64,000 bases of DNA from assembly GCF_030384665.1 (NCBI RefSeq), contig NC_083679.1, positions 62,001 to 126,000 of the forward strand, read 5' to 3'. Made by a program: the position numbers and the translations under genes. The notes below the pieces were generated by a model. That model was given only the letters and a program-made list of their open reading frames with translations, made no database searches and was not told where the DNA came from. Positions 51,505-62,001 of the stretch are shown here, piece by piece (position 1 is the stretch's first letter; each line of letters starts with the position of its first letter). Origin of the DNA: Lodderomyces elongisporus (Eukaryota; Ascomycota; Pichiomycetes; Serinales; Debaryomycetaceae).

Positions 51505-52047
51505 ATGTTACCTCGCAGCATTCGATCTGGAAGACAATTGTTTGGTCGCTATCAGCGTCCTTTGCTTAGATCATTAATTGTCCAACCTACTTTGCAACAC
51601 AGTCTTAATGCTTCCAAAGCTATACCAATGGCAATTGTGAGATACCAGAGTGGCTCGCCATCAGAGTCAGCTGCATTTAAACCAAAGGGAGAACAAGGCG
51701 AGTTGTTGATTGAATTCACATGTAACGTTTGCGACCACAGATCGCAACATAATATGTCGAAGCAAGCTTACGAACACGGCACAGTGTTGATTCAGTGTCC
51801 TGAATGTAAGAATAGACACTTGATTGCTGACCATTTGGGGTTCATTAGAGATGAAGGATTCAATTTGGAAGATTACTTGGGAAGCGAAGGTGAGGAAGTC
51901 AATCAAAATGTGTTGCAATTCAATAAGGTCCCCGATAGCTTGAAACATAGTACTGGCCAGGAAGCTGACGAGCAACCACCTAAGGAGGAGAAGATTCTAG
52001 ACCTTGAAGGTTCAGAGCCCAAAGTTATTAAGGATAATACCAAGTAA
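51505..52047 (+). CDS. ZIM17: Mitochondrial Hsp70 escort protein, DNL zinc finger
   Basis: Zim17 (Tim15/Hep1) keeps mitochondrial Hsp70 soluble in the matrix for protein import and Fe-S cluster work. The 180-residue protein has a basic presequence (MLPRSIRSGRQLFGRYQRP). The zinc site is CNVC at 73-76 and CPEC at 98-101. The following RHLIADHLGF is the DNL-type signature in the ADHL form I expect of yeast proteins. The C-terminus is acidic and variable. The start is the ATG at 51505. Confidence 0.94.
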   Translation: MLPRSIRSGRQLFGRYQRPLLRSLIVQPTLQHSLNASKAIPMAIVRYQSGSPSESAAFKPKGEQGELLIEFTCNVCDHRSQHNMSKQAYEHGTVLIQCPECKNRHLIADHLGFIRDEGFNLEDYLGSEGEEVNQNVLQFNKVPDSLKHSTGQEADEQPPKEEKILDLEGSEPKVIKDNTK

Positions 52048-52607
52048 TAGCGATTTATAGAGTATATAACTCATTCGATAAATAGCTTTAACCAAAAAAT
52101 AGAAAAAATAATAATAAAAAAAAATACAAGGAAATATACAAGAAAAGGAACTAAACCATATCGTAATGAAAATGAAAATTAAAAAATGAATATTAAAACA
52201 GATTGCATTGAATTGATTTGCAAAATACCAATTCTTTAAAGTTCCATCACTTTCTCAGTTGCGCTCATTTGGATGCAAAAAAAATAAAAAATTAAAAACA
52301 AAAAACAAAAAAAAATAAAGAGTGAAGAATCGAAGGAAAGGAATGGAAGAGAAGGAAGAAAGAGAGAGAAAAAAGACATAGAGCTAAACGCGGAAGTGCT
52401 GCAGATTGTGCTTCTCATACTCGCAAAACGTTAGAGGTTGAATAAATAATTTTGATGTAGGAATATAAATATATGTATATATATTTTCGTATCCCCTGTT
52501 TTACCATAGCTGTCTATTTTGCATAGCTGTCTATTTTGCATAGTTTTTCATTTACTTCAAAGGTGCACATCACATATTAAATAAGAAACACCTAAACAAG
52601 TTCTAAA
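52048..52607. other. AT-rich spacer, no gene seen
   Basis: 560 bp with A-rich runs. A TAGCTGTCTATTTTGCA unit is duplicated in tandem at about 52507-52541, upstream of ATP11. Confidence 0.5.
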
Positions 52608-53624
52608 ATGTTGCATAGAGTTCCCATCGTGGCCAGAACCCGGCCAATTGCATGCCAATTGCAATTTTCCAGGTTCAACTCATCCATTAAAGACTCGGTG
52701 AAGAAAGTGGCACACGATGCCAAGGAAACCCTTCAAGAACAAACAGAAACTTTCACACAGAAAGCCAAAGAAGGTGCTGAAACGATTGCTAGCCAATTTA
52801 AACAAGAAAAAAACATCAACTCCACTGTGTTGCAAAAGTATAAAGATCAATTATTGAAAAAAGCAAAAGAGTTGGGAGTGTCCAACATTGACGAATTGAG
52901 AGAAAAGTACAAGGATCAGATTGAAAAAGTAAGGAGCGAACTTGGTGCAGTTGACCCATTGGAGACTATTAAGAAATGGGAACAAGAACAAGAAAAGGAT
53001 AAATCTGATGGTTCAGTGATTAATGTAAGATCACCAAGAGATAAAACAGCCGAAAAAGCTCCATACAAAAAGTTGGACGACTACATTGATGTTGAAAAAG
53101 TAAAGCCGCTTCCTAGAGACCAAATTGAACTCATTTGGAAAACCAGATTTCAGAACGACCCAAGATCGTTGCATGCTGTAATCAATAACCAACAATTTGA
53201 AGAAATCACTCAAAATGCATCCGAGTACCCTTTTTTTCTCTTGCCTTTACCGAAAACAAATGAAAAGGACGAACACAAAGGTTACCAGTTGGAATTTGTG
53301 CAATGGTCCTTTGTTGGTGCTAATACAATCCACTGTTTATTCACATCATTGGCCGAATATAAACTTCATGGCGAGTTTGCTAAGCCACATGTCGTTTTAT
53401 CTTTCCACCAAGACTTGAAAAACGACAAAGATATTGTATTGATGAATGGATTGAACGAGAAAGATGGTGGACTCACCACTCAAGAGGCACAATTGTTGGT
53501 CTTGAATTTGCAAAGATTCTACAACGGTAAAGACCAAAAAAGACTTGCTTTGGTGAAGGATTTCAATACAGGTAGTGAAAACTTTAGTGTTGACAAATTG
53601 ATTTCGGAAGCCACCACTGTCTAG
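52608..53624 (+). CDS. ATP11: Mitochondrial F1-ATPase assembly factor Atp11
   Basis: Atp11 is the chaperone that binds unassembled beta subunits of F1. In this 338-residue protein an N-terminal presequence (MLHRVPIVARTRPIACQLQFSRF) precedes a Lys/Glu-rich helical segment (about 30-150). The core signature follows: LPRDQIELIWKTRFQNDP at about 165-183, FFLLPLPK, EFVQWSFVGANTIHCLFTSL and HVVLSFHQDLKNDKDIVLMNG. The C-terminal AQLLVLNLQRFY is also conserved. Length is close to yeast Atp11 (318). It ends 117 bp from the convergent MRE11. Confidence 0.95.
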   Translation: MLHRVPIVARTRPIACQLQFSRFNSSIKDSVKKVAHDAKETLQEQTETFTQKAKEGAETIASQFKQEKNINSTVLQKYKDQLLKKAKELGVSNIDELREKYKDQIEKVRSELGAVDPLETIKKWEQEQEKDKSDGSVINVRSPRDKTAEKAPYKKLDDYIDVEKVKPLPRDQIELIWKTRFQNDPRSLHAVINNQQFEEITQNASEYPFFLLPLPKTNEKDEHKGYQLEFVQWSFVGANTIHCLFTSLAEYKLHGEFAKPHVVLSFHQDLKNDKDIVLMNGLNEKDGGLTTQEAQLLVLNLQRFYNGKDQKRLALVKDFNTGSENFSVDKLISEATTV

Positions 53625-53740
53625 AGCAAATTACAATAGAGTTTTGTTTATAGTACATTGTATCAACCTTTTATCCTTTTTAATTTTTTTATTTTTTTTG
53701 GTTTTTTTTCTTTATTTACTTACATTCGCTCTGAGTTGGT

Positions 53741-55750
53741 TTATTTCTTACGATTTGCTAATCGAGAATGTGTGCTCGCAGAATATCCATTGTGGCTTTT
53801 GGTACCTCTATTACCCCTAGTACCTCTAGCAGTGTTTGCAGATTTCTCTCTAGGTTCAGGATAATATTCATCCTCACTACTAATAATTTCCATCTCGTCT
53901 TCTGCATATGTAGTCTGTTTGGTTGTTTTTCTTCGACTCGAAGAACGAGATGGTAAAGTATTTACTTCAACAACGTCGACATCAACATCTGAATCATCAG
54001 AGTCAATAACTTCTTTGCTTTTCTTTCTATTGATGGTACTTGTCTTGACTGTCGAACGTTTCTTTGTTGTTCCACTAGAAGAGGTATCTTCCAGTACTGG
54101 AAACGAAAAATTCGAGATATTGCCCTTTTTAGTGTGCATGAGAATCTGTTTGAGCAAATTCTTGGAGTGTTTGTCGTTACTATCAACACCACCTCCGTTT
54201 CCTAAGTGAAACTCTTCATTGTCGATATCAACTCCAAGAAGGACTTTGGTTTCTTTCTTAATTTCGGTATTGATATAATGCGACAAACTATTTTTGTCAT
54301 CATTTTCCACAAATCTCCTCACAGCTTCATTCAATCCAGTCTCAGGAACTAATGTCAATTGTGTTTGCTTCAAAAAGTCGCTCACAATATCTTGTAATGC
54401 CAATTCTGTAGTTTTTTTTTCGTTCAAACGTTCCTCCATCAAGTCTGCATTAAACTTGGTCTTTTGCATCAATTCATTGGACTCTACTGGTGCTCTTTTT
54501 TTGTAAAACAGCACAACGTCATTTGCATTGGCAATCCTACCAACAAACTGATTAGAAAAACGCCTAACATTTTCTATTTCGAATCCACCACTATATTCGA
54601 CACGAAGCCTTATTAACGGAAGAGGCGGTAACGATGAAACTGATTCAGATGATGCAGCTAGTGTATTTGATGACATTTTCTTTGCTTCTTGGCTATGCAT
54701 ATATCCCACATTTGCTATTTCAATAGCTTTTTCTACTTCAGAAGTTAAAAAGGCAATAACGTCACCTTTCGAAGCAGCACCAGGAACTAAATCTGTCTTC
54801 AGTAACACTATTTCTCGTAAAACAAACGGTCGAACTGTTTCCAAAGGCAACGCTTCCAAAGTGTAATCTTTACCCCTGACGCGCATTACAAAGACTTTCT
54901 TGTCGGCAACTTCACCCTCTGCCAACGAAGTAGCGACAGAAGAACCTGCTTGTAAGACATCAAACCCCGTTTCTGGATTATGAACCGCGTGATCTATGCA
55001 CTCGTGTTCATGACCCCATAATATAAAGTGAAGGAAATGAGGCAAGTAATTTTCTGGTATACTAGATTTGAAAGTATGCACGGCATGGTTCTGGTGGAAT
55101 GCCAAAAAGTTAAACCACTCATCGGTGTGCAGTCCTGGTCTCTCGAAACGAACTTCGCCATCTCGAAACAGCCTGTGTAGTTTTTCATCACGAACGTTGG
55201 ACATTCCATACAATGCAAACTTTGTACTACCCTTTTGCAACAAGATTGGTTTCACCAAATAAGTATCATGGTTATTATCTCGGGTTTTCCCAAAGTAGTT
55301 GATAAGTCCTGACACAGCCAACACGTCCAACGCCGAAAGCATCCCTTCCCCGGTAGCGTCATCGTGGTTCCCGTTTATTGCAAACACGGGCACAGAAATA
55401 TTTAAATTCGGGTCTTCGTAATTCACCTCATCAAACCCATTGGACATTGTTTCTCCAGGCTCGCTCAACAATTCCAACTCGCAAGGTCTATCCCCCATAC
55501 AATTGGCTCTTAGTGATTTCATAACATGGTACATTGATTTTTTCGTAGGTTTATTAATATGAAATAGATCACCACCTTGGATGATCATATCAACGTCATG
55601 GTCGCGTGCCAAACGCGTTATTTCGTCAAATGTCTTCCAACTATCATCGCCTCTAATGGGATCATTTTCAAGATACCCCACATGATTATCTGTCGTTAGT
55701 AAGATCTTTAGTGTATCAGGTCCATCCTCAATAAAATCCACCAACGGCAT
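53741..55750 (-). CDS. MRE11: DNA double-strand-break repair nuclease Mre11
   Basis: Mre11 is the nuclease of the MRX/MRN complex. In the 669-residue protein the phosphodiesterase motifs are intact: TTDNHVGY (about 19-26), GGDLFH (59-64), GNHD (127-130), FHQNH and WGHEHEC. The C-terminal DNA-binding part has AspVal and Ser-rich acidic linkers and a basic tail. The length is close to yeast's (692). Convergent with ATP11, divergent from GCN2. Confidence 0.97.
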   Translation of the reverse strand: MPLVDFIEDGPDTLKILLTTDNHVGYLENDPIRGDDSWKTFDEITRLARDHDVDMIIQGGDLFHINKPTKKSMYHVMKSLRANCMGDRPCELELLSEPGETMSNGFDEVNYEDPNLNISVPVFAINGNHDDATGEGMLSALDVLAVSGLINYFGKTRDNNHDTYLVKPILLQKGSTKFALYGMSNVRDEKLHRLFRDGEVRFERPGLHTDEWFNFLAFHQNHAVHTFKSSIPENYLPHFLHFILWGHEHECIDHAVHNPETGFDVLQAGSSVATSLAEGEVADKKVFVMRVRGKDYTLEALPLETVRPFVLREIVLLKTDLVPGAASKGDVIAFLTSEVEKAIEIANVGYMHSQEAKKMSSNTLAASSESVSSLPPLPLIRLRVEYSGGFEIENVRRFSNQFVGRIANANDVVLFYKKRAPVESNELMQKTKFNADLMEERLNEKKTTELALQDIVSDFLKQTQLTLVPETGLNEAVRRFVENDDKNSLSHYINTEIKKETKVLLGVDIDNEEFHLGNGGGVDSNDKHSKNLLKQILMHTKKGNISNFSFPVLEDTSSSGTTKKRSTVKTSTINRKKSKEVIDSDDSDVDVDVVEVNTLPSRSSSRRKTTKQTTYAEDEMEIISSEDEYYPEPREKSANTARGTRGNRGTKSHNGYSASTHSRLANRKK

Positions 55751-56290
55751 TTACAAACTAGACTTTGAAAAGCAAAAGTAACAGTCAGAATTTAGAAAAT
55801 GAACAAAAGTATTCGTATTTGTTTGTGGATCTATGTATGTGGGTGCGATTGTAAGTAAAATGTAAATATGCAGTTTGTATCTGTAAGAACGGGGACCCTA
55901 CCCTTCATGTTATACATATATATATATTTTTGCGCTAAAGAAGAACAAAACCAAAAAAAAATAAAAAATTGAAGGTGCAAAAGAGAATGTACGTGCAAGA
56001 TCGATGCAAGGGGGAAGAGGTAAAACTGGGATGAATTTGTAGCATTAGATACCAAATTTGCAATTCACTATTTGCAACTCCAACATTCATTTACGCATTT
56101 ATTTACAACTTTTTCATTTTCGTTTTCGTTTTCGTTTTCGTTTTCATTTTCATTTTCATTTTCTATTTTTTTATTTTTAAAAAAGAATCCCCTTTCCATA
56201 TATTTTAATCCCCTCCTCCATTGGTTTCCTAGCCTTCCGTTTTCCATTCATACAACATAATACTTGACACGTACACAATACACACCATCC
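55751..56290. promoter_or_regulatory. MRE11-GCN2 divergent promoter
   Basis: 540 bp. A TTTTCG/TTTTCA hexanucleotide array (56114-56163) lies about 130-175 bp before the GCN2 ATG. No Gcn4 or E-box site is seen. Confidence 0.45.
56114..56163. repeat. TTTTCG/TTTTCA hexanucleotide array
   Basis: About five TTTTCG units followed by three or four TTTTCA units in the GCN2 5' region. Confidence 0.9.
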
Positions 56291-59200
56291 ATGACCGATA
56301 ATTCATTATCACTGGATCTAGAGCATCGACAAGATGACGAATTCAATAGTATTGCATCAATATACTCCGATATTTTTATTGATATAACTCCGAAAGGGTT
56401 GGTTTGGGGCAAAAAACCAAACCATCATTTTCAAGTCAAATTGAAATCAGATAGTACAAAAGAAAATCCAGAAGTGGCAATTACACTAGATATTGAATTC
56501 ACTGCAACATATCCTTTATCTCCACCAAAAGTTAAATTACTCGAACCTGTGAATCTTTTAAAGAGCCATCAAGCACAATTGAAGAGCAAGTATGAATGTT
56601 TGATCAAAGAATATCCAAAGGAAGAGGTTTGTTTCACGATAATATCCGAGCTCATGTACTTGCTAGACGAGATACAGGCGAAAACAGGGAAAGTATTATC
56701 TTTGGAAGAAGAAAGAGAAGAGCGACTAAGACAGGAGCGGGAAGCTTTGCAAATGCGCGAAGCCAAACTTGCCAAAGAAGAAGAAAAGGCTACATATCGA
56801 CGAAACGTGGAACTTAACGAGCAGATTCGCCAGATGAAGGATGATTATCTGGAAGAAGGCATAGAATTTGATAATAATAATAATAATAATAATAATGAAC
56901 AAGAATTGGGACGATCTGCACCTTTACCTGATGATGTACAGAATTACTTTTTGTTTGAAAAGGACTTGGCAGATACCTTACCTGTAAATGGTGGCAGATT
57001 CAAGTTCCGAGCTATTTCAGGCTTTATTAAGTATAACAAGACCACATTTTTCAGCTCAATTGGAAAACAATACATTGTAAAGCCATTTGTTAGTTCGGAA
57101 GTTCAGGCAAAAGCTGATCGTATGGGGCTAGAGCTCTCGTATCTTTTAACGGACATCCATCTTCAAGAAGAATATTGGTTTAGTGAATCAGGGAAACGAG
57201 AAATCCAAGACTTGGAAAGAGAATTACAAAGCTGCTTGCATATCAATGATTCGCACCTTTTAAAGCTAGTTGGGTTTCAAATTGATAAACTCCAAGGCTG
57301 GCGTATCAGATTATTGAATGAGTATTCATTTGTAGCCCGAACTGTGAGTGATGTAATTTCCAGTACTAAATCAGAAAGTCATGTCGACTGGGCATTAGCC
57401 CGGAATTGGCTAATCCAGATTATTCCAGCATTGGAACATTTGCATAATCTCGGACTTACACACAAGCTGATCAATCCATTAAATGTTTTACTATTTGAAG
57501 ATGAAAATTATACAATATCAGAACACTCTGCTGCTGGACCTGCAGGTGGATTTGATGCAACTTCAAAAGGATATACAAAAGAAGTGAAACTTGCCCATCC
57601 ACTATATGGAGCTAGGCTACACAAGATGAAAAGCAAGTTTGTTACTACCAACATTAACAACAATTATAACTTGTCACAATTATGGATGCCGCCAGAGGTG
57701 AGAGGAGACAACAAGACCAATGACAAAGGCAATGAAAAAGATGGTAACAACAACAATAACAACAACAGCAGTTATTCCAACAAGTCAGATGTATGGGACC
57801 TTGGTATTTTGTTTGCCAGAATAATGCTTGGAACTAATGTATTTGATCAACCTCAATTGACGCCGGAAAATGTTTCACGAATAATCCCGCAATGTAATGC
57901 TTTACAAAATGAAAAGCAAAATAGATACAAAGACGCCGTAGGTGATTTACTTTCTCGAATGTTACAATTCAAGCCAGCCAAGAGACCCACGCCGGTGGAG
58001 TTGAATGCCCTCACATTTTTGAGAGACGGCCCTGCGATAAATTTAAATCGCCCTGCATTGCATACCGGTCTTCTTTCTGATATGAAATTAGCTTCAATTT
58101 CTATTTCTTCAAGTGCATCAAATACCTCTCGATTTTTTAATAATGAACCAGATGCAAATAATAGCAAAAGAAGTTTGTCCAGTAACAAGGTGGATCATAC
58201 ATTGACCAGTCGTTATGCGCGTGATTTTGAAGAAATTGGTAGATTGGGCAAAGGTGGTTTTGGGGATGTTGTGAAAGTGCGGAATAAAATGGAGGGAACA
58301 TATTATGCTATTAAGAAGATTAAGCACAAAGCTAATAAGCTAGATTCGATTTTGAACGAAGTGCTTTCACTTGCTCGGTTGAACCATCAGTATATTGTAC
58401 GATATTATGGAACATGGGTTGAAGAAGCCCAAGACGACTCAGATGCCACAGAGTCTAGTGTGACTTCCCAAACTACGGAGTCAAATGCCATTGACCAAAG
58501 TTCCGATACGGATGATTTGCATTTTGGATTTGGCAATAATAAACTCCCGCCATCTTTAAGATTAACCCGCACCGACTCATTTCAAGTTGACTTTATGTCC
58601 CGCTCATTTGATCCGAAAGTTGATTTTGATGATCAGCTTTCTACTGAAGATGATGATAGTGATAGTGATAGTGATGACGATGACACCGATGGAGATGGTG
58701 ATGGTGCAATTGATAACTATCACGTAGATGAGCAGTCAGAAGATGCATTTGAGTTTGCACAAAGTACCGATGATGGAGAACTTGACCTGAATACAGACAA
58801 GAACGAGTGGAGCTCTAGCATGGAAGTACTGAGAGAGACAAACAAGCATAAACAACAGCAAAGACAAAGACAAAGACAAAAACAAAAACAATCTCAACAT
58901 CTACAGCAAGTTCCTGCAATAAGAGGTGGGGTTGTGGAGAGTACTAAGCAATCGATACTTTACATACAGATGGAGTTTTGCGAGAATAATACTTTGTTGA
59001 ACTTGATTGAACAAGGATTACCCAATAATCCTACAGAATATTGGAGGTTATTCAGGCAGTTACTCGAGGCAGTTTCGTATATTCACAAAGAGGGCTTTAT
59101 ACATCGTGACTTGAAGCCAATGAATATTTTTATCGACAAATCAAATAATGTAAAAGTCGGTGATTTTGGTTTGGCTAAAAACTCGCAATCCCTTTTGGCA

Positions 59201-61705
59201 GCATCAGCACTAAGAAATTTACCTCTTAGTGGTAGTAACAACAATAGTGCTACAATGACACCCACCATTTATAATGATCGGGGTGTGATCAAAGCAGGTG
59301 ACTTGTCTACGATAGTAGGTACAGTATTGTATACTGCGCCTGAAGTAGCCTCTGGGTCCTACGATGAAAAAGTGGATATGTTTTCTTTGGGTGTAATTTT
59401 CTTTGAGATGTGCTACTCATTGTCAACAGGGATGGAGCGGGTAACAACTTTAAAAAGATGCCGAGAACTGATATTCCCTTCTACTTGGAAAAGTACACAA
59501 GAGAAGAAAGTTGTTAAGGCATTGCTCAACGCCAACCCCAAGGCCAGACCTAGTGCCTCTGCGCTTCTTCAAAGTGGTTGGCTTCCTGTTGAACACCAGG
59601 ACCAAGTGATTAAAGAAGCACTCAAGTCTTTGGCTGATCCTGCGTCGCCTTGGCAACAACAAGTTCGTGAAACGCTTTTCAAGCAACCATACCTGTTGGC
59701 TAAAGATATTTTGTACGACAATAATTCTTTTCAAGAGCATGAATCGGCTAATGACTATTTGCTTTTCAACAAGTTGCTTAAAGATTTGGCTGATATATTT
59801 CATACACATGGAGCAGTAGAGAATTTGAATATTAACGTGGTACTACCAAAAACGCCATTACAACCAGCTGATCAAGTATACGAGGTTCTTGACAAAAGTG
59901 GGTCTGTGGTGACCCTTCCGTTTGATTTGACTATTCCGGTTGCCAGATTTTTGAGCAAAAATGATGTTGTGATACCTAAATTTTATCGTCACGAGTTTGT
60001 TTACAGGTCAAATTTAACCAAAGGTTTGGGCGGTATGCCGCAAAAGTTTAGCGCCATGAGCTTTAACATTGTTACAGATACACCTGAGGATATTGTTTTT
60101 AATGATGCTGAATGTTTAAAAGTTGTTGATGAAGTTTTGAGTCTTGTATCTTATATCCCCACTCGACGTATCATTCTTATCAACCATTATGATATCCTTG
60201 ACTCTGTCATCTCGTTTGCTTTTGATAACGTCAAACTAAACGAAGGTGCCCTAGCGTCCGTGTTAGGTACATTATCGCAGTTAGAAATCGACAAATCTGC
60301 CAAGGAAGTGCGAAGGATCCTTCGAGATCAAGTGAGCGTGCCTCATACTGTAGTTGAGGATCTTCTTGAGAATTTTAATTTCACTTGTCCCTTACATGAA
60401 GCTCGTCATAAACTACAAAAATTAATGATTGACTCGCCCCATTTGTACAAACTCGAAAGGGCTTTTGCTTATATAACAAAGATTTTAGGTGTTTTGAACC
60501 AATTTGGGGTGCAATCTCAGGTATTAATAAACCCACTCAGTAATTATGATAACTCGTTTTACCAACATGGGATAATGTTTCAAGGTCTTTTCCAAGCCGA
60601 TGGATTTAAACGTCCCAATAGGATTATTACCGGTGGTCGTTTTGATTGTTTGATTCAATCTTTTGTTGATAATTCAATGGCGCATTATTCTGATTTGAAA
60701 TTTAAAAGTACACATGGTGTTGGATTTACATTAACAACTTCATTTCTTTTGAAATGGACAAGAAGCATACTCTCTCGACGTTCTTCGAAATCATCGGTAT
60801 TAAGTGGAGGAGGAAATATAGGTTATAATGTTGGCAATAACGGTAGTGGTATAGGAAGTGGTGGTGCTAGTGGTGGTGTTGGTAATAGTAGTAGTGGAGG
60901 TGGTAATGGAAATATCAATTGTGCTGGTGGTAGTAGATGTGATGTGATTATTGCTTCGACTGATCTGGAGAATATCAGCAAGATTGGGTATGAACTAGCT
61001 GGACGATTGTGGACGCGAAAATTTAGTGTTGATATATTACCAAAAGCAGCTCCGCAGGATGAGCTTATCCACCAAGCTCTTGATGCTGGTGCACAATTGA
61101 TTGTGTTGATCCGGGCAGGTGAAATCCACAAGAAATCGAAAAAAGGGTCTAGCTATAAACCGTTGCGCGTGAAGAATTTATGTACTGGCAAAGAGACAAA
61201 TTGGGACAACTACGATGATGTAGTACAGCATCTTCATGAAGAAATCCACGGCGATCAGTTTGATGAGGAATCATCTGTTAATAAGCAAGACGACGACTTT
61301 GATGATGTAGGAAACTTACCCGAAGACCAAGTAACAATAGATATCAATCAAAAAGTGATTGTTGTTAATAATGAAGCTCCTAGAGGGCGTAAAAATAAAC
61401 GTGATAAATGGGAAGTTGAAGGCAAAGGTAGGAGTGCTGGTACCAAGACAGTGCAAAGTTTAGCCAATGGTCCTGTGTTGGTATTTGATATTCGTGACGA
61501 GACGTTAGATATGATTGGAATTACTTCAATTAACCAACAAGAAGAATGGATCAGGAAAGTTGTTTATAGTACCAATAACTTACCAAAGAGTTTTGCATTG
61601 AACATTTACAATACTTTAGTGAAAGAAGCGGCAAAGGGTAGCAGATGGTGCATTTTGGTAGCTTCTAGAACCCAACATTCAACAATCGTTGACTTGCAAA
61701 GGTAA
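56291..61705 (+). CDS. GCN2: eIF2-alpha kinase Gcn2
   Basis: Gcn2 phosphorylates eIF2-alpha when uncharged tRNA accumulates, lowering eIF2B activity (see GCN3) and inducing Gcn4. The ATG at 56291 (MTDNSLSLDL) is used; the frame upstream opens at TTG. In the 1804-residue protein the N-terminal RWD domain, which binds Gcn1, spans about 12-130. A charged linker with an Asn run follows, then a pseudokinase (about 215-580). The kinase has GKGGFG at about 653-658, an acidic Asp/Ser insert at about 780-810, HRDLKP at about 938 and DFG at about 958. The HisRS-like domain (about 1160-1600) has a Gly/Ser/Asn-rich insert near 1500-1555. The C-terminus (about 1650 to the end) binds ribosomes. Length exceeds yeast's (1659) mainly by repeats. 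Confidence 0.97.
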   Translation: MTDNSLSLDLEHRQDDEFNSIASIYSDIFIDITPKGLVWGKKPNHHFQVKLKSDSTKENPEVAITLDIEFTATYPLSPPKVKLLEPVNLLKSHQAQLKSKYECLIKEYPKEEVCFTIISELMYLLDEIQAKTGKVLSLEEEREERLRQEREALQMREAKLAKEEEKATYRRNVELNEQIRQMKDDYLEEGIEFDNNNNNNNNEQELGRSAPLPDDVQNYFLFEKDLADTLPVNGGRFKFRAISGFIKYNKTTFFSSIGKQYIVKPFVSSEVQAKADRMGLELSYLLTDIHLQEEYWFSESGKREIQDLERELQSCLHINDSHLLKLVGFQIDKLQGWRIRLLNEYSFVARTVSDVISSTKSESHVDWALARNWLIQIIPALEHLHNLGLTHKLINPLNVLLFEDENYTISEHSAAGPAGGFDATSKGYTKEVKLAHPLYGARLHKMKSKFVTTNINNNYNLSQLWMPPEVRGDNKTNDKGNEKDGNNNNNNNSSYSNKSDVWDLGILFARIMLGTNVFDQPQLTPENVSRIIPQCNALQNEKQNRYKDAVGDLLSRMLQFKPAKRPTPVELNALTFLRDGPAINLNRPALHTGLLSDMKLASISISSSASNTSRFFNNEPDANNSKRSLSSNKVDHTLTSRYARDFEEIGRLGKGGFGDVVKVRNKMEGTYYAIKKIKHKANKLDSILNEVLSLARLNHQYIVRYYGTWVEEAQDDSDATESSVTSQTTESNAIDQSSDTDDLHFGFGNNKLPPSLRLTRTDSFQVDFMSRSFDPKVDFDDQLSTEDDDSDSDSDDDDTDGDGDGAIDNYHVDEQSEDAFEFAQSTDDGELDLNTDKNEWSSSMEVLRETNKHKQQQRQRQRQKQKQSQHLQQVPAIRGGVVESTKQSILYIQMEFCENNTLLNLIEQGLPNNPTEYWRLFRQLLEAVSYIHKEGFIHRDLKPMNIFIDKSNNVKVGDFGLAKNSQSLLAASALRNLPLSGSNNNSATMTPTIYNDRGVIKAGDLSTIVGTVLYTAPEVASGSYDEKVDMFSLGVIFFEMCYSLSTGMERVTTLKRCRELIFPSTWKSTQEKKVVKALLNANPKARPSASALLQSGWLPVEHQDQVIKEALKSLADPASPWQQQVRETLFKQPYLLAKDILYDNNSFQEHESANDYLLFNKLLKDLADIFHTHGAVENLNINVVLPKTPLQPADQVYEVLDKSGSVVTLPFDLTIPVARFLSKNDVVIPKFYRHEFVYRSNLTKGLGGMPQKFSAMSFNIVTDTPEDIVFNDAECLKVVDEVLSLVSYIPTRRIILINHYDILDSVISFAFDNVKLNEGALASVLGTLSQLEIDKSAKEVRRILRDQVSVPHTVVEDLLENFNFTCPLHEARHKLQKLMIDSPHLYKLERAFAYITKILGVLNQFGVQSQVLINPLSNYDNSFYQHGIMFQGLFQADGFKRPNRIITGGRFDCLIQSFVDNSMAHYSDLKFKSTHGVGFTLTTSFLLKWTRSILSRRSSKSSVLSGGGNIGYNVGNNGSGIGSGGASGGVGNSSSGGGNGNINCAGGSRCDVIIASTDLENISKIGYELAGRLWTRKFSVDILPKAAPQDELIHQALDAGAQLIVLIRAGEIHKKSKKGSSYKPLRVKNLCTGKETNWDNYDDVVQHLHEEIHGDQFDEESSVNKQDDDFDDVGNLPEDQVTIDINQKVIVVNNEAPRGRKNKRDKWEVEGKGRSAGTKTVQSLANGPVLVFDIRDETLDMIGITSINQQEEWIRKVVYSTNNLPKSFALNIYNTLVKEAAKGSRWCILVASRTQHSTIVDLQR

Positions 61706-62001
61706 ATAAATGTATAATTTGATGACAAAATGGAAAAAATCTTGGTTTATTTAAGAGCGAAAGGAAAAAAAAAAAGCGGAGAAGAATCAACACAAACAAA
61801 TTGGAAAAATCTGCCTAAAGGAGAGTTTTATGACAAAGTTTTTTGATACAGGAAAAAGATAATTTATTGTAGGAAACTCATATTTTTACACTTACTTTGA
61901 ATATTGTCTTGAACTAAATTCTTGTTCCTTTCTTTAATTTGTATTTTATTCTATTTTTCTAACTTTCATTTCATTTCTTACTAATCTTATACTTTATTGT
62001 T

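Noticed and set aside
56264..56290. Extended N-terminus of GCN2
   Set aside because: The frame opens at TTG; the first ATG is 56291 and is followed by a typical RWD region.
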